Notes under the pieces: model-generated | What the model was told of the DNA's origin: nothing | Database searches by the model: none | The model's input: only the letters and a program-made list of their open reading frames with translations | NCBI RefSeq assembly: GCF_036850765.1 | Contig: NC_089495.1 | Span: forward strand, 30,207,464-30,271,463 | Origin: Saccopteryx bilineata | Lineage: Eukaryota; Chordata; Mammalia; Chiroptera; Emballonuridae | Length of the DNA stretch: 64,000 bases | Reading direction: 5' to 3' | Part shown: in pieces, positions 34,236-46,200 of the stretch | How the letters are laid out: the number at the start of each line of letters is the position of its first letter | How positions within the stretch are numbered: the stretch's first letter is position 1 | Position numbers and translations under genes: made by a program

Positions 34236-34569
34236 GCCCTGGCCGCTTGGCTCAGTGGTAGAGTGTCGGCCTGGCATGCAGGAGTCCTGAGTTCGATTCC
34301 CAGCCAGGGCACACAGGAGAAGCGCCCATCTGCTTCTCCACCCCTCCCCCTCTCCTTTCTCTCTGTCTCTCTCTTCCCCTCCCGCAGCCAAGGCTCCATT
34401 GGAGCAAAGTTGGCCCGGGCGCTAGAATGGTTCTGGTTGTAACAGAGCAACGCCCCAGATGGGCAGAGCATTGCCCCTGGTGGGCATGCCGGGTGGATCC
34501 CGGTTGGGCGCATGTGGGAGTCTGTCTGGCTGCCTCCCCATTTCCAACTTCAGAAAAATACAAAAAAAA
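34236..34569 (+). mobile_element. Family B SINE, sense, well preserved
   Basis: Head 'gccctggccgcttggctcag', B box 'gttcgattcc', then 'gcacacaggagaagcgccca', and 3' part 'gggcatgccgggtggatccc' with 'ccatttccaacttcagaaaa' and a poly-A tail. The perfect 13-base duplication AGTATGCAAATCA flanks it (34223-34235 and 34570-34582). It is the cleanest family B copy here. Confidence 0.93.
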
Positions 34570-34622
34570 AGTATGCAAATCAATAAATACAAAAGAGAAA
34601 AGTATATTAATAGTATGCAAAA

Positions 34623-35334
34623 AATCTTATCCCCATTTCTGATAAAGATCAGAATTCCTTCAAACTCAAAATGATTTAATTCCTAAGATGGTATCTGTTC
34701 CAAACTTTTCATACATGTACACACTCTTTAAATGGGGACATATGTCCTAACTTTATTATTATCAATATTTTGGTTCCAAAGTACTAGTCTTAGAAAGCTG
34801 TCTGGGGCAACTTTAACGCTGATGCATGGCCATTTAACATGCTGATTCTGAACAATGCCTAGCCGTGTCCAACAAGTGGTAAAAACTGTTTCATGAATTA
34901 TTCTAAAACATCTGCCTTGAGCTACTCTCTAATGCATCACTTTGGAGATTATAAATCAGATTCAACTTGCTGTGATCTTTCTCTTGGACAACCCACTTCA
35001 CCTTCCCCCTCCCCCTCCATTATCATGCGTCTTCAGAGAACAGCAACTGTGGCCTGGCACAGGCCTCACAGAAGGTGCACAAACAGACATCTCTACTACA
35101 GAAAGTGAATTGGCCTTCAAAGGAATTCGGTGTTGGCACCAAGTATTGGAGAAGTAACCCTCCTGGAGCAAGGCCACTGGGTTGTTCGCTGGAGCTACTA
35201 AATCAACTTGTGCTAGTTTGCCTTCTGGGCTGATGCCAATTACCTCCACCAAGTGAAATCAGTCAACCAAACAGGTTCTGTCTCGGAGTTTAGTCTTCTC
35301 TTAGGCTCAGTGAGGATCATGAAAAAGTTCTGAG
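34623..35334. other. Unique sequence
   Basis: No gene or repeat recognised; a run of GT/CCC-rich sequence at 35000-35020 opens frames by composition. Confidence 0.4.
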
Positions 35335-36010
35335 ACGGTTCTTTCCCTGGGAAACGTACAGGCTAGTGGAGGACATAAAATTCAGAGAAAGACAATCAGA
35401 AAACAAGATTAAACACTAAATTCTGTGGCACCTTTTGTAGGAACAGTAGGAATTCAAGAAGGAAAAACTAGTCTGAGAAGATTTCACAGAAGGCCGGAAG
35501 GATGTCTAGATTGGGACAAGCACGAGAGAAGAGAAATAACATAAGAGGGAAAATAACAAGGAAGGCACGGAGATGTGGAGGTTAGCATGTGCTGGGTGCT
35601 GTGAAGAGACCTACTTAACAAGAGGAGAGGGGAGAGAGAACGGATAGGTAGAAAAAGTAGGACAGATAGTGGAGGATCTAAGAAACAGGACTTGTGATAG
35701 AAATGAGGGTGCCATTCATCGGCTCAAGCATAAAATGTGATGAGGACAGCTGTGCTTTTAGGATGACTGAGGACAAGAGTGACTATACCATGGGAAGTGT
35801 CTGAAGCAACAGAGGTTATTGTGCAGTTATTCAAACTGGGCTCTGGTAGCAGCACTAGGAGAGAACAGGAAAAAGCAGGTTCTAGAGACATGTACAACGA
35901 AGAAATAGAAATTCCTGATAATTGACTGAATATGAAAAATGAAGGAGGAGGAACTTAAGGGTTTTTAGTATCAGAAATAGGAGTAACAGGAATGCCATTG
36001 TGAAGAAAAG
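35335..36010 (-). mobile_element. L2 LINE, antisense, degraded
   Basis: Reads 'aaacgtacaggctagtggag', 'gaagatttcacagaaggccg', 'acaaggaaggcacggagatg' and 'gtggaggatctaagaaacag', similar to other antisense L2 copies in the window. Confidence 0.5.
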
Positions 36011-36324
36011 GCTGGCCAATAGGAAAGGAGAGCTGTCTTGAGTGGACGAGTAGTTGGGGAAGCATTCCACCTATATACAGAGTGGTTGGTTTTTATTGGT
36101 TATTTGGTTTATTCCTACTGGTTATGGGTTATTTCTGTTGGTGCCAGCTTAACCTTCCAGCTGGAACAATCAACATGGACTCCAAAGATGCCAAACATCT
36201 TGGCAATATGGATGATTCTTCCTATTTGTGACCGGACCTGTGTTTCTTCAGTTGTCAATTAAAGCAGTGACAAGCCTGCCTGCCTCAGCAGGTGGGTGTG
36301 AGGATGGGAGGCCGCACAGCCCCA

Positions 36325-36505
36325 AAGTTTAGGCTTTGGAGTCACGCTGACTGTGTGCAAGTCCCTGCTCCCCTGCATACTGGCTGCGTGGTTGGGGCAA
36401 ACCACAGACACCTCTCTGTGCTCCGTTGCCTTGTCTATAGCAATGGGAGTAATACTACCAACTCTTAATGAGAAAGTTTGTGTTGAACATCTGACACTCA
36501 ATACA
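36325..36505 (+). mobile_element. MIR SINE, sense
   Basis: Has 'aggctttggagtcacgctga', 'actggctgcgtggttggggc' and 'gttgccttgtctatagcaat' in MIR order. Confidence 0.65.
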
Positions 36506-36621
36506 ATGACTCAATTTAGTAATGACAACAAAATGTTAGCTAGTTTTCATTTCTATCAAATAAAATAATAAAGTCTAAAACAACTTTTAAATTTCAATGC
36601 TTTCAAGGAAGAAAAAGATTT

Positions 36622-37018
36622 TTTTGTATGACAGAGACAGAGAGAGACAAAGAGAAAGGCAGACAGGCAGGAAGGGAGAGAGATGAGAAGCTTCGATTCT
36701 TCATTGTGGCACCTTAGTTGTTCATCAATTGCTTTCCCATATGTGCCTTGACTGGCGGGGGGGGGGGCTACAGCAGAGTGAGTGACCCCTTGCTCAAGCC
36801 TATGACCTTGGGCTCAAGCTAGCGACCTTGAGCTTCAAGCCAGTGACCTTTGGGCTCAAGACAGTGACCATTGGGTCATGTCCACGATATCACGCTCAGG
36901 CCAGCGACCTAGCACTCAAGCCAGTGATCCTGTGCTCAAGCCGGTGACCTCAGGATTTTGAACCCGAATCCTCTGCACCCCAGTCCAACATTCTATCTAC
37001 TGCGCCACTGCCTGGTCA
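36622..37018 (-). mobile_element. Family A SINE, antisense
   Basis: Complement of family A: 'gagagagatgagaagcttcg', 'tatgtgccttgactggcg', many 'ctcaagccagtgacc' repeats, head end 'cactgcctggtcaag'. Includes a 10-G run at 36758-36767. Flanked by AAGATTTTTT copies. The repeated body unit is longer here than in other copies. Confidence 0.9.
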
Positions 37019-37059
37019 AGATTTTTTTTTTTTTTTGGTAGAGACAGTATAGAGGATTG

Positions 37060-37310
37060 AAAAAAATATTGGACTGGTACTCTCTATTGTCATCCTACAT
37101 CCAACACTAGTTAGTTCTGTTATTTAAGGCAAGGCTCTTGACCAACAAGAAATCTCAGTTTCCTTATTCACTTAGTGTAAATAAAATGCATGCCTTACCT
37201 ATCCTAGGGTTTTGAAAACGAGAGAGATATGATTCATGTGAAGCTATTTTGTAAACTATTATATTTTACAAAGGGAAAGTGTTAAATAGTAGTTATCACC
37301 CTTAGGATAT
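37060..37310 (+). mobile_element. MIR SINE, sense, degraded
   Basis: Reads 'aatctcagtttccttattca', 'gccttacctatcctagggtt', 'gagagatatgattcatgtga' in MIR order. Confidence 0.55.
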
Positions 37311-38689
37311 TAAAGAACCATACTGCATTTTTGTGTGATGGTCAGAATGAATACTCAGTTCATTGCATCAAAATCTCATTTGCACAGGCCCCCTGATTTA
37401 ATTGTCTCAGAAGATGTTCAGTAGCCCTCTGAAGAGCAGGCCTGGGTGACTTGATATTGGCTTGGGTTTTGGACATGGGTGGCAATAACTTTGAGTAGAA
37501 TCACTATTGAGCTTCACACAGTCACTATTTATTTTGGTAGGGCAAGCTTCGGGGTGGGTTAGGCTTTGGTGGGGTAGAGGTAAAGTAGCCGGGCGAATGG
37601 TTAAACTGAATTTCCAACTCTAATAAATCCTTTTAGGAAAGGCCCCAGCCCTCCTCATTTCTGAAGAATGTTCATCTGGGACTGCATCTCCTGGAAGGGG
37701 CCCGCCGCTCCGACCTTCCCCGTTCTCGCATGCTGAGTTGTTAGTATGGAGGGCTCCATGAAAACAGCTTTGAAAGGCAGGCTGGAAACAAATCCTGACT
37801 TGACCTCAAACTGCCCATGAGGCACAGGGTTTCTGTTCCCACTCCGCATGCCAGTCTCAGCTCCCTGGGCTGGAAAGATGGGAGCCGAGTTCACGGCACC
37901 CTTCAATCAGGTGTGTTGCTTTAGGCAGCGAGGATGAGCCGTCTGCTACATGAGCTCATTAAGTGTCTGTCTCTTTAGTCTCTCTGTGTTCCTTTATAGA
38001 TGTCAGTTCTATGACAGGCTTGGGATGGAATGAAGCAAGGTTTTCAGTAGATGTCACCTTCACCTGGCATATCAGAAAGACATCCCTTACACCCCAACCT
38101 CCTCTCACCTTTTTTTCTATTGTTTATTTGTGCTGTTTTACTTTTTTGGAGATTACATTCATCTATTTATAAGCTGAATTTAGGTATTGGGAATTTGCAT
38201 TGTTGCTTGCCAAAAGGGCACAAGCCTCCTGACTTTGGCTGCAAATATCTATTTGGCATGGCCATTGTGCTATACCTCAGTTACAGGATCAATCTGAAGC
38301 CAGAAGTGTGTTTTCCACTCATCATGTGTCACGTATAGCTTCATAAACCAAGACCTGTCATTGGCCCCATGCCTCCTGACTGTGGCAAACATAGCAGATG
38401 GGACTGGCCCCAGTTCTGGCTCAGACTTCGGGGTTTGAGCAAGGGGCTTTGCCTGCCACCTTGGCTCCCAGGAATCCTTATATCAGCAACCTTTAGTAAT
38501 AAAGCACTCTGGGACCACCTGAAAAATGAAATGTAACTCTGGTGCATTTCAGAAGGAGAGGGTTTTCTTTCATTTCACAAACTATCAAGGTATCATTTGG
38601 AAATCATAATTAAAATACATTTGCAGTACTGTTGATACAAATTAAAAAGATAGGGAGCCACTAGATAGGTTCTTACTACTATTTTTTTT
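37311..38689. other. Unique sequence, possibly conserved non-coding DNA
   Basis: Free of recognisable repeats over more than 1.3 kb, unusual for this window. CpGs cluster near 37700-37900. Frames here are short. Confidence 0.35.
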
Positions 38690-38996
38690 CAAAGTAGAGA
38701 GATAAGAAGCATTAATTCATAGTTGCATCACTTTAGTTGTTCATTGATTGTTTCTTATATATGCCTTGACAGGGGAGCTTCAGCTGAGCCAGTGACCCCT
38801 TGCTCAAGCTAGTGACCTTTGAGCTCAAGCCAGTGACGTCTGGCCTCAAGCAAGTAACCTTTGAGCTCATGTCAGCGACCCCGCGCTCAAGCTGGATGAG
38901 CCTGTCTGTGCTCAAGCCAGCAACCTTGAGATTTCAAACTTGCAACCTCAGTGTCCTAGATCAATGATCTATCCACTGTGCCACCAAAGGTCAGGC
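38690..38996 (-). mobile_element. Family A SINE, antisense
   Basis: Has 'agagataagaagcattaatt', 'tatatgccttgacaggggag', repeated 'ctcaagccagtgac', and head end 'gccaccaaaggtcaggc'. Flanked by 'cttactactatttt' and 'cttgctactatttt', a target-site duplication with one change. Confidence 0.9.
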
Positions 38997-41835
38997 TCTT
39001 GCTACTATTTTCCAACTGACAGTATTCACCATCTCCAAAGCCTTTATTTAGAGCTCATAAATCTGCTTTCTGTTCTAAATGCACAGGCATTTTCAAGTGC
39101 ATTACATTCAAAGCAAAACTATATTTCCATTTGGTATTTATCTTTGTTTAAATGGATTCACCACATTAACATCTGTTGTAATTATTTCACAGCATTGTAC
39201 CTGGGAACCAAGCTGTGGTTCTCAATCTTGCAGATAGCCTGCCCAGCAGAGTGGATACAGACAGAGAAAGCAAGTAACTTAATTTGTTACAAGATCCCAT
39301 TTCTCTTGCAGTAGGAGGCTTTCAGTAAGAGAAACTACACCTTTTGGACTTTGAGAATAATTACCTTGTAAAAATTAAAAACCCTGAGAGACCTTAGCAT
39401 TAGAATTCTGCTAAGTAGCAAAATCCCATTTAGTCTTAGTGAATACTTTCATTTCAATCTTGCCAGACCCCTGGCTCTGCATTCCCAGCCAATTGAGAGA
39501 AGTAGATTTCTGCAAAGACAATTTTGCACAGAAGTAGAAACTAACTCTTCAGCAATTCCAGCCCAGGGAGCCATGAGCAAACTAACCTATTACCCTTTCT
39601 TCTTTCTCCCAGTTCCAACGACGGAAGTTTGGCCCCGCGATGCATTTGGTCCTGTGCGTCGTTCTGCTGCTGTCAACGGAACGCTACCGCATTCCAGGCT
39701 GGCCCAGCCGAAGGTAGATGGCAGTACTGACTCTCCGTCGCTATGAATCATGTCATCAGTGATGACAAGAGGAAGAGTTTTTCCGCCTTCCTTTTCCAGG
39801 TTCTTCTCTGTTCAGTTTACTGAAATGTTCATGAGGGCAGCTGGGTCATTTCAGATTTAAAACTGGAAAGTGCAGCCCTGACTCCCTTCGTACCGTGGTT
39901 GTTAGTTTCTCATTTGTGGTACACTTTGAAGAGCCTGAGACAGGGGCTGGGTGAGTCTGTCTTCTTAATTCTCCTTTAGATAATTGGCATTCAGGGTCTA
40001 TGCAAAGAAAACCAAACAGATCAGTTAGTAAATTCTCATCATGGTCTAATATCCTGAAGGAGCCTGTGCATCTGAAGGGGCCTTTGAAGCATCGTTCACT
40101 TTCTGGGGCCCATAGACATGCTACCATCCTCCGGGCTCTGAACCAACAAGGCCATGGTGAACAGTCTACTGGAACACTTTTCCTCCTGGAGGGCTGGCTG
40201 CTCTGCTTGGCTGGCCTGGTTCTGGAGTTGGGTGTCTGGGATGAGCACTTCCAGAGACAGTGTCCCCGGGGTGTTCTGTCCGGCCTGCAGCCATCCCAGA
40301 GTAGACTACAGTCCCCTTGAATTTGGTAATTTTGACTGTCGTTCCTCCTCAAAAGCATTCCTTTTGTCCTCTATCTTTCACCATAGACAGCCTTGGCCTA
40401 ACCCCAGTGACAGCTCCTATAGGTGACCTGCAGACCAATCTCTATATTACTAATATTTTTGAGAAAATTTTATTAGTTAAAATTAGTTACATTAAGTTGT
40501 ACTCTGATAACAAATTAACCCCTAGATCCCAAAGTTGAACACACAAAAAAGATTTATTTCTTGCATATATTACATGTCCATTGTAAGTCAAGAGTCAGGG
40601 TATGCATGTTGGGGAAATTCTGCTCCATCTATAACTCAAGGATCCAGGATGATGGAGGCTCTATCAACTGTAGCTGTAACATCTAACACACTATTCCTTC
40701 GGTCTCCTCAGCAGGAAAGAGAGAGATTGAGCGTCTCAGCTGCTCTTCAACACTTCAACGCTTAAGCTGAGGAGTGATCGGTGTCACATCAGTTCACACC
40801 CCATTGGCCTAAACTAGTCACATGGCCCCACCCAACCACAGAGGGCTGGGCAGTCTAGTCTCCCATGTGCCTGGAAAGAGAGGAGAACCAGATACTCGTG
40901 AACTAGTAATATTTACCACATGCTTATGCTTTTGTTTTTAGGCCATGGATTATTCATTTACTTCACATAATGAATAAACACCAGACACCATAGGGAAGAT
41001 CTCACCCCGAGCAGTGAGATGTTACATGAATCTCTCTACATCTGCTTCTGTAGCCTCAAGCAGGAACATGTGGGGTTCAGAGTTTTGGTTTGTTTTTTCT
41101 CCCACCAAAGAGGTCAAACACCAAAAATGTGTCGAGGAGCTCTGTTGTACATAGCTAGGCTACAGGCAGCCACTAGGAGACCCTGGACAGTGGGGCCATG
41201 CCACATGCAAACAGCCTTGGGCTAATGAACCCCACAGCAGTCTGTGGTCCCGCCTGCCCCCAGGCGTGCAGATTCAGCCCTAGTCTGTGCTTAGAACTCA
41301 TCTTTAGCATGGCAGGCTGCGCCAGCTCTGAGATGCCAGAGTTTCACTTACTGGAACAGAAACCACATCAAAAAGCCAGTCACATGACAGCGCCAAGGAA
41401 CTCAAACCCCACATCAGAACGCTTTGGCTAGTGTAGAAGTCCTGAAAAGTAATGTGTCTTCTTCACTGGGAATTAAGAACATGTGGGCCCCGGCCTAAGT
41501 ATAGCCTCCCCTTGCAGTGTTTTGAATTAGGAACTGAGACACTTGGGCTATAGTGGCCAGAACTGACCTGGCTACAAGATGGAGGCCACATCACTGCATC
41601 TAACTTCTAGAGAACTTAAATGACCTGCACACAGTAGGTCCTCAGAAAGGTTTTTCTTTATGATGATGATATGCTGTGTGACTTCTGGGAGGAGGGATTA
41701 ACTTTGGTTGTTTTACTCTGTTGGTTCTTTAGGATATAGACACAGAGCCAGGTGTGGCCTTAACTTCTTGGCAGTGAGTAGAAAAAGTTGGTAATTTTCA
41801 GAATCTAAGAACTACCAGCAAGCTTTAGTTGTCAA
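38997..41835. other. Mostly unique sequence
   Basis: No repeats are clear. The frames at 39846-40358 (170 codons, minus) and 40000-40320 (106 codons, plus) lie on opposite strands of the same DNA, match nothing I know, and lack splice or start support. A CpG-rich exon-like segment at 39613-39713 is listed separately. Confidence 0.4.
39613..39713 (+). other. Candidate exon, CpG-rich, 101 bases
   Basis: A long pyrimidine tract ends in TTTCTCCCAG at 39612. The segment ends in AAG before a donor GTAGAT at 39714. All three plus-strand frames are open across the 101 bases. The frame that ends on a whole codon contains TTEVWPRDAFGPVRRSAAVN and needs two bases from an upstream exon. Another frame would give a hydrophobic LVLCVVLLL stretch. 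Ten CpGs lie within the segment although its surroundings are CpG-poor, which suggests constraint or lack of germline methylation. The donor lacks the usual G at +5. I do not recognise the peptide. It could be an exon, a conserved non-coding element or chance. Confidence 0.3.
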
Positions 41836-42062
41836 CAACAACAATAATAACTTGTACCATTTTTTGTATGCTTACTCAGTTCTAAGCACTGTTTGAAGAA
41901 CTTTACTCATTTAATCCTGAAACTACCTTTGAGGAAGGTACTATTATTATCCTTTTTATACAAATGAGAAAACTGAGGCTTAAACAGATTAAGAAACCTG
42001 TCTAAAATCATGAAATGAAACAGTATGGGAGCTGGGTTCTAACACAGGTCTGTCTGATTGCA
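41836..42062 (-). mobile_element. MIR SINE, antisense
   Basis: Has 'gcttactcagttctaagcac', 'gaggaaggtactattattat', 'aaatgagaaaactgaggctt' and 'gggagctgggttctaacaca', a long complement of MIR. Confidence 0.8.
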
Positions 42063-43194
42063 AAAATACAAAAGTGAAGAGGAAATGAAATATTGTAAAT
42101 ACCGTTTATAATCCACTACCCAAAGATATTTGCTGTCACAATCAGGTGTAGGCATATTTTGGACTTTTTCTACTCAGATATTACTCATAAGTGACTTGAA
42201 CTTCCTTAGGGTAACTTTGTTCTTGGCCTAGGTCAACTTTCAACATCACTCAGAATTACCCCCAAAAGAACATAATCCAACACCAAAAAGAAATACTGAA
42301 TAATGCAGATTTTACCAAAAAGCCTGTCACAACCTGGAGATTTCCTGCCGCTGACGTACCAGAATTATCCCCCACCCGCCCCTTTAAATAATTCATCCTC
42401 TCTCTTTTGCCTCCTTTAGACATCTCTTGCTTTTCTCATGAAACACATTTTTTTTAGTATCTTATTCTTTTTTTTTTTTTTTTTTTTTTTTTTTGGTTTG
42501 TACCCTGCTCAGGAAAACCGCAGGTTCTTCTCAGCACCCTCTCTTCTTAATGGTAGAGGTTAGGATTGTAAATAAGGGAAAATTTCCTCGCGTCTTTCTC
42601 ACACACATTTTCTTACAAAAATGAGTTTATACCATTCAGTAACCCACATACTCTCAAGAGTATGTTACTATATGTTATAGAAGAGAAATATTTAACCTCT
42701 GTTTGCGGTTATTCTCCTTGGTTGATGAGAAAGGAAAAGCAGGTGTTAGCCTGTACACTGGAAAACTTTTGGTAAGGACACTGTTATAATCATATCTTTT
42801 TGAGTCATAAGAGTCGTTTTGATTATATTTAGGTTAAAATATTCAACATATTTTAGTTTTAAAATATACTATGTAAGAGATAAATTTTTTTTACAGGTCT
42901 TCAAGACCTGACCAGATAATGTTTTATCTCTACTATTAAGCAAGAAAAAGCAGTGGCACCAAAAAGAGTTAGACTCTTATTTTCCCCCACATTATCCTGC
43001 ATATTATTCTGATTATGACTTTGGAGTAAAAAGCCCATTATGAGAAAAATCTGAGCTCATTTCTGTTGAAACCGCTTTGAGGAGGTACCCTCGTGGGAGC
43101 AGACTAGCTTCTGATGCCCAAGAATTTCTTATATAAGAGAACTGAGCCTTAGTCTGGGGGTTGAGCTGCTGGCACACATTCTGTTTATCTAAAG
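42063..43194. other. Unique AT-rich sequence with a 27-base poly-T run
   Basis: Poly-T at 42468-42494. No gene or classifiable repeat. Confidence 0.4.
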
Positions 43195-43230
43195 TAGTGG
43201 TCTCCAGACATTTTTGGTCACATACCATGT

Positions 43231-43768
43231 GGTGGAGTAAGATGACCAGAAATTATTTGGCAGCCTACCCACTGAGAGATGAGATATATGTCTCCACCCT
43301 TGGATTCTTGGATGGACTCTTAGATTGTTTTTGACCGGTAGAATATGATGGAAGGGACACTAATTTTCTTGCTCTAGGCCTTAAGAAACTGGTAACTTTA
43401 ATTTCCTCTCTTGGAACATTCTCTCTTGGAACCCAGCCTCCATTTCATGAGGAAGCTCAATCAGGCCAGTGGAGAAACCCTATGAAAAAGAACTGAGACA
43501 TCCACCCCTCCTCCAACAGCCAATAGTCCTGGGTGAGGTCGTAACTGAGCCAGCACCAACTTACCAACCATGTGAGTAAGCCATGTGGGAAGTAAATTTT
43601 TTAGATCTCGTTGAGTTGCTCCAACTGATACTGATTGACGCAAAAATAAACTGCACAGGTGAATTCTTTACAAATTTCTAATTTACAAGTCTGTCAACAA
43701 AATCAAATGGTGTTTACTAAACTTTTGGATTGTGTGTTACATAGCAATAGAGAACCAGAACACACACA
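43231..43768 (+). mobile_element. MLT1-type LTR (MaLR), sense, nested
   Basis: Has 'cattctctcttggaacccag', 'tccatttcatgaggaagctc', 'agccagcaccaacttaccaa', 'ccatgtgagtaagccatgtg' and ends near 'gttacatagcaatagagaac', the MLT1 order. No coding part remains. Confidence 0.65.
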
Positions 43769-43968
43769 TTTAAAAAAAAAGATATTATTTATTGATTTTA
43801 CAGAGAGAGGAGTGGGGGAGCAAGAAGTATCAACTCTTAGTTGCTTTACTTTAGTTATTCATTGATTGCTGGTCATATGTGCCTTGATCGGGCAAGTCCA
43901 GGGTTTTGAACCTGCCACTTCAGTGTTCCAGGTCGAGGCTTTATCTACTGTGCCACCACAGGGCAGGT
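43769..43968 (-). mobile_element. VES-like SINE, antisense, nested
   Basis: Left A-rich tail (43770-43781), then 'ttatttattgattttacaga', 'tatgtgccttgatcgggcaa', head end 'gtgccaccacagggcagg'. Flanked by AACACACATTT-like and AAACACAGTTT-like sequence. Confidence 0.85.
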
Positions 43969-44156
43969 CAAAACACAGTTTTATTATCAAAAACATTTTA
44001 GCAATCTTTGTATATTTATTTGTCATATACTATCCAGTTATGTTACATATATTATAAAACAAAAATAGAAAATAAAAAAGGGTATCTATAACTAGAAGTC
44101 AAAAATTTTCTTCTTATAGCCAGTGGTTTGTTTTATACACATTTTGGCAACCATTG

Positions 44157-44589
44157 TTCTAGAAGAATAGGTGAAACTTGAGTCCCATCTCACTGCCAAT
44201 ACATAATCTCTCAATATTAGTCAAGTGTTTGAGAAATGGAGAGTGTATGGATAGCACGTGGTCCAAGAAGGAATGATTAATGGCATATTTATGGAGAGCC
44301 AAATTTGACCCAAACAAGAATACCCGAACTGTAAGAATAGAAGGACAATTTTTGCCACTTCTAAATTTCTCTATTTTTAATGACCACACCCAATAAATTT
44401 AAAAGGCTCATTTGTTTTGTTTTTTTAAAAAATACAGCAGGTTAAGAGTGAATCATTTACTTGAATCTTGTTGTGCTTAGGGAAAGTTTAGATGTGTTAG
44501 TTCAAAGCCATGCTACAATATGTAAATATTATTCCAGGTTAGAAAATAAAATTTCACATCATTATTTTAATAAACACATTAGCATATTT
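44157..44589. other. Unique sequence
   Basis: AT-rich; nothing recognisable. Confidence 0.4.
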
Positions 44590-44920
44590 ATTAAATTAAA
44601 TAAATGATAGTCTAATGAGTGGACAAATCATTTTTTGGCTCATAATTTACAATTAGATATTCAGGCTGTTTTCCAGTTTTCAGTGATTATAACAGTCATT
44701 CGTACAGATAAATCTTTGCATACATCCTTTTTTATTTAATTATTTTTTTGGATGCATTCTTAAAAGTTGAATTGCTGATTATGGGCAAGCAGTGGATATC
44801 ATTAAGCATTGTCAAGTTTCTCTCAAGAAAGTTTGAAGCAATTTATAATTTCTCAAACAGTGTCCATTTCCTGGTACTTTCAATGATACTTGGAATTATA
44901 ATTTAAAAATAAAAAGTTCA
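44590..44920 (-). mobile_element. Old L1 fragment, antisense
   Basis: Reads 'acagataaatctttgcatac', 'aagttgaattgctgattatg', 'ctcaagaaagtttgaagcaa' and 'caaacagtgtccatttcctg', the complement of the L1 3' region. Confidence 0.6.
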
Positions 44921-45654
44921 ATTTAACATAAAGATTATATTATACATATGATATATATTTTATATATTAAACTTACCCTTTCATTAAATTTTGGCTTTTA
45001 GCCTATTTTTTCTATTTATTTTTATAAGCTGCCTCAGAAGTTTTTTTGGTGGGGAGGAATGAAGCATACTACAAATAAACAGTCTTAAAAAGGAATTTCT
45101 TAATTCTAGGGGAGACAGAAATGGCAGTTTTATTAGTCAATAACTTCTTTCATTTGCAAGTGTCGTAGACAGAACTCCAATTGGCTGAAACAAAAACAGG
45201 AATTTTTTGGCTCATTGAAGAGTGTCAGGCCCAGCTGGACTCAGTGGTTCAAATAACATCATTAAGACTCTCCAATCTTTCAGCTCTGGTTGCCTCTGCT
45301 TAGTTTCATTCCCAGTCACACTCTTGTTTCATATCAGCAAGGACCCAACAAAAGAGGGTGTAGCTTTCCCAAGAGCCTTAAATGAAAGGCCCAGAGAAGA
45401 CCGATTGGCCAGCTTAGGTCACATGGCTGTACCTGAGTCAATCACTGTGGCAAGGATAATAGGAGATTCTGTTGGCCAGGCTTTAGTTCCATATCCTCAG
45501 TTATGCACATGGTGAATTCTGCCATAGCCAAACTATATGATTATTACAGAATTGGGGGCTGGGTGATTCCCCAAAGAACGATGCTGGGCAGAAAAAAAGC
45601 ACATATCCACTTGAACAAATGTGATGGGGTTTGACCAATCCACAGCTCCTTCTG

Positions 45655-45658
<4 letters not shown>
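44921..45658. other. Unique sequence
   Basis: No clear gene or repeat; AT-rich to about 45100, mixed afterwards. Confidence 0.4.
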
Positions 45659-45689
<31 letters not shown>

Positions 45690-45992
45690 GTGGGAGAGAG
45701 AAAGAGAGGAAGGAGAGAGACGACAAGAAGCGTCAACTGTAGTTGCTTCACTTTAGTTGTTCATTGATTGCTTCTCCTATGTATCTTGACTGGTGGACGG
45801 TGGGCTCAAGCCGAGCCAGTAATCCCTTGCTCAAGCCAATGATCTTGGGACCAGTCGATGATCCCATGTTCAAACCAGCAACCTCTCACTCAAGCTGGCA
45901 AGCCCCCGCTCAAGCTGGGACCACGGGGTTTCAAACCAGGGACCTCAGCCCCTTGTGCTGAGGCTCCGTCACTGTGCCACCACTAGTCAGGC
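45659..45992 (-). mobile_element. Family A SINE, antisense
   Basis: Poly-T of 28 bases (45659-45686), then 'gagagagacgacaagaagcg', 'cttcactttagttgttcatt', repeated 'ctcaagccaatgatc', head end 'gccaccactagtcaggc'. Confidence 0.9.
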
Positions 45993-46029
45993 CCTATGAG
46001 TTTTAATGAAAGATGATTTGATACAATAG

Positions 46030-46200
46030 AAATAGGTTCTAGGAGCCAGGAAACCTGGGATTAGTCCTACCTTTTACTATCAGCTGTCAGAGCTGTCAGA
46101 ACTTCAGATATCTCATTCATCAAGGGGAAAGATGAATACCCACCTTACCTATCTCAAATCTCTTTTTGAGCCTCTTTTGGTAAGGCTCAAATGAGATTGT
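46030..46200 (+). mobile_element. MIR fragment, sense
   Basis: Has 'ccaggaaacctgggattagt', 'gtcagaacttcagatatctc' and 'aatacccaccttacctatct', a degraded MIR. Confidence 0.5.

Larger units (their letters stand above)
43195..44156. mobile_element. Ancient hAT-type element split by an LTR and a SINE
   Basis: Left end 'tagtggtctccagacatttt' (43195 onward); right end 'cattttggcaaccattg' (to 44156), whose complement begins CAATGGTTGCCAAAA. Flanking octamers ATCTAAAG (43187-43194) and TTCTAGAA (44157-44164) share a TCTA core, the usual hAT-Charlie target. The element's own DNA is at about 43195-43230 and 43969-44156. The rest is inserted. Confidence 0.5.

Noticed and set aside
39846..40358. Minus-strand frame of 170 codons
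   Set aside because: Within the range expected by chance in 64 kb, competes with plus-strand frames of 106 and 90 codons, and no recognised motif.
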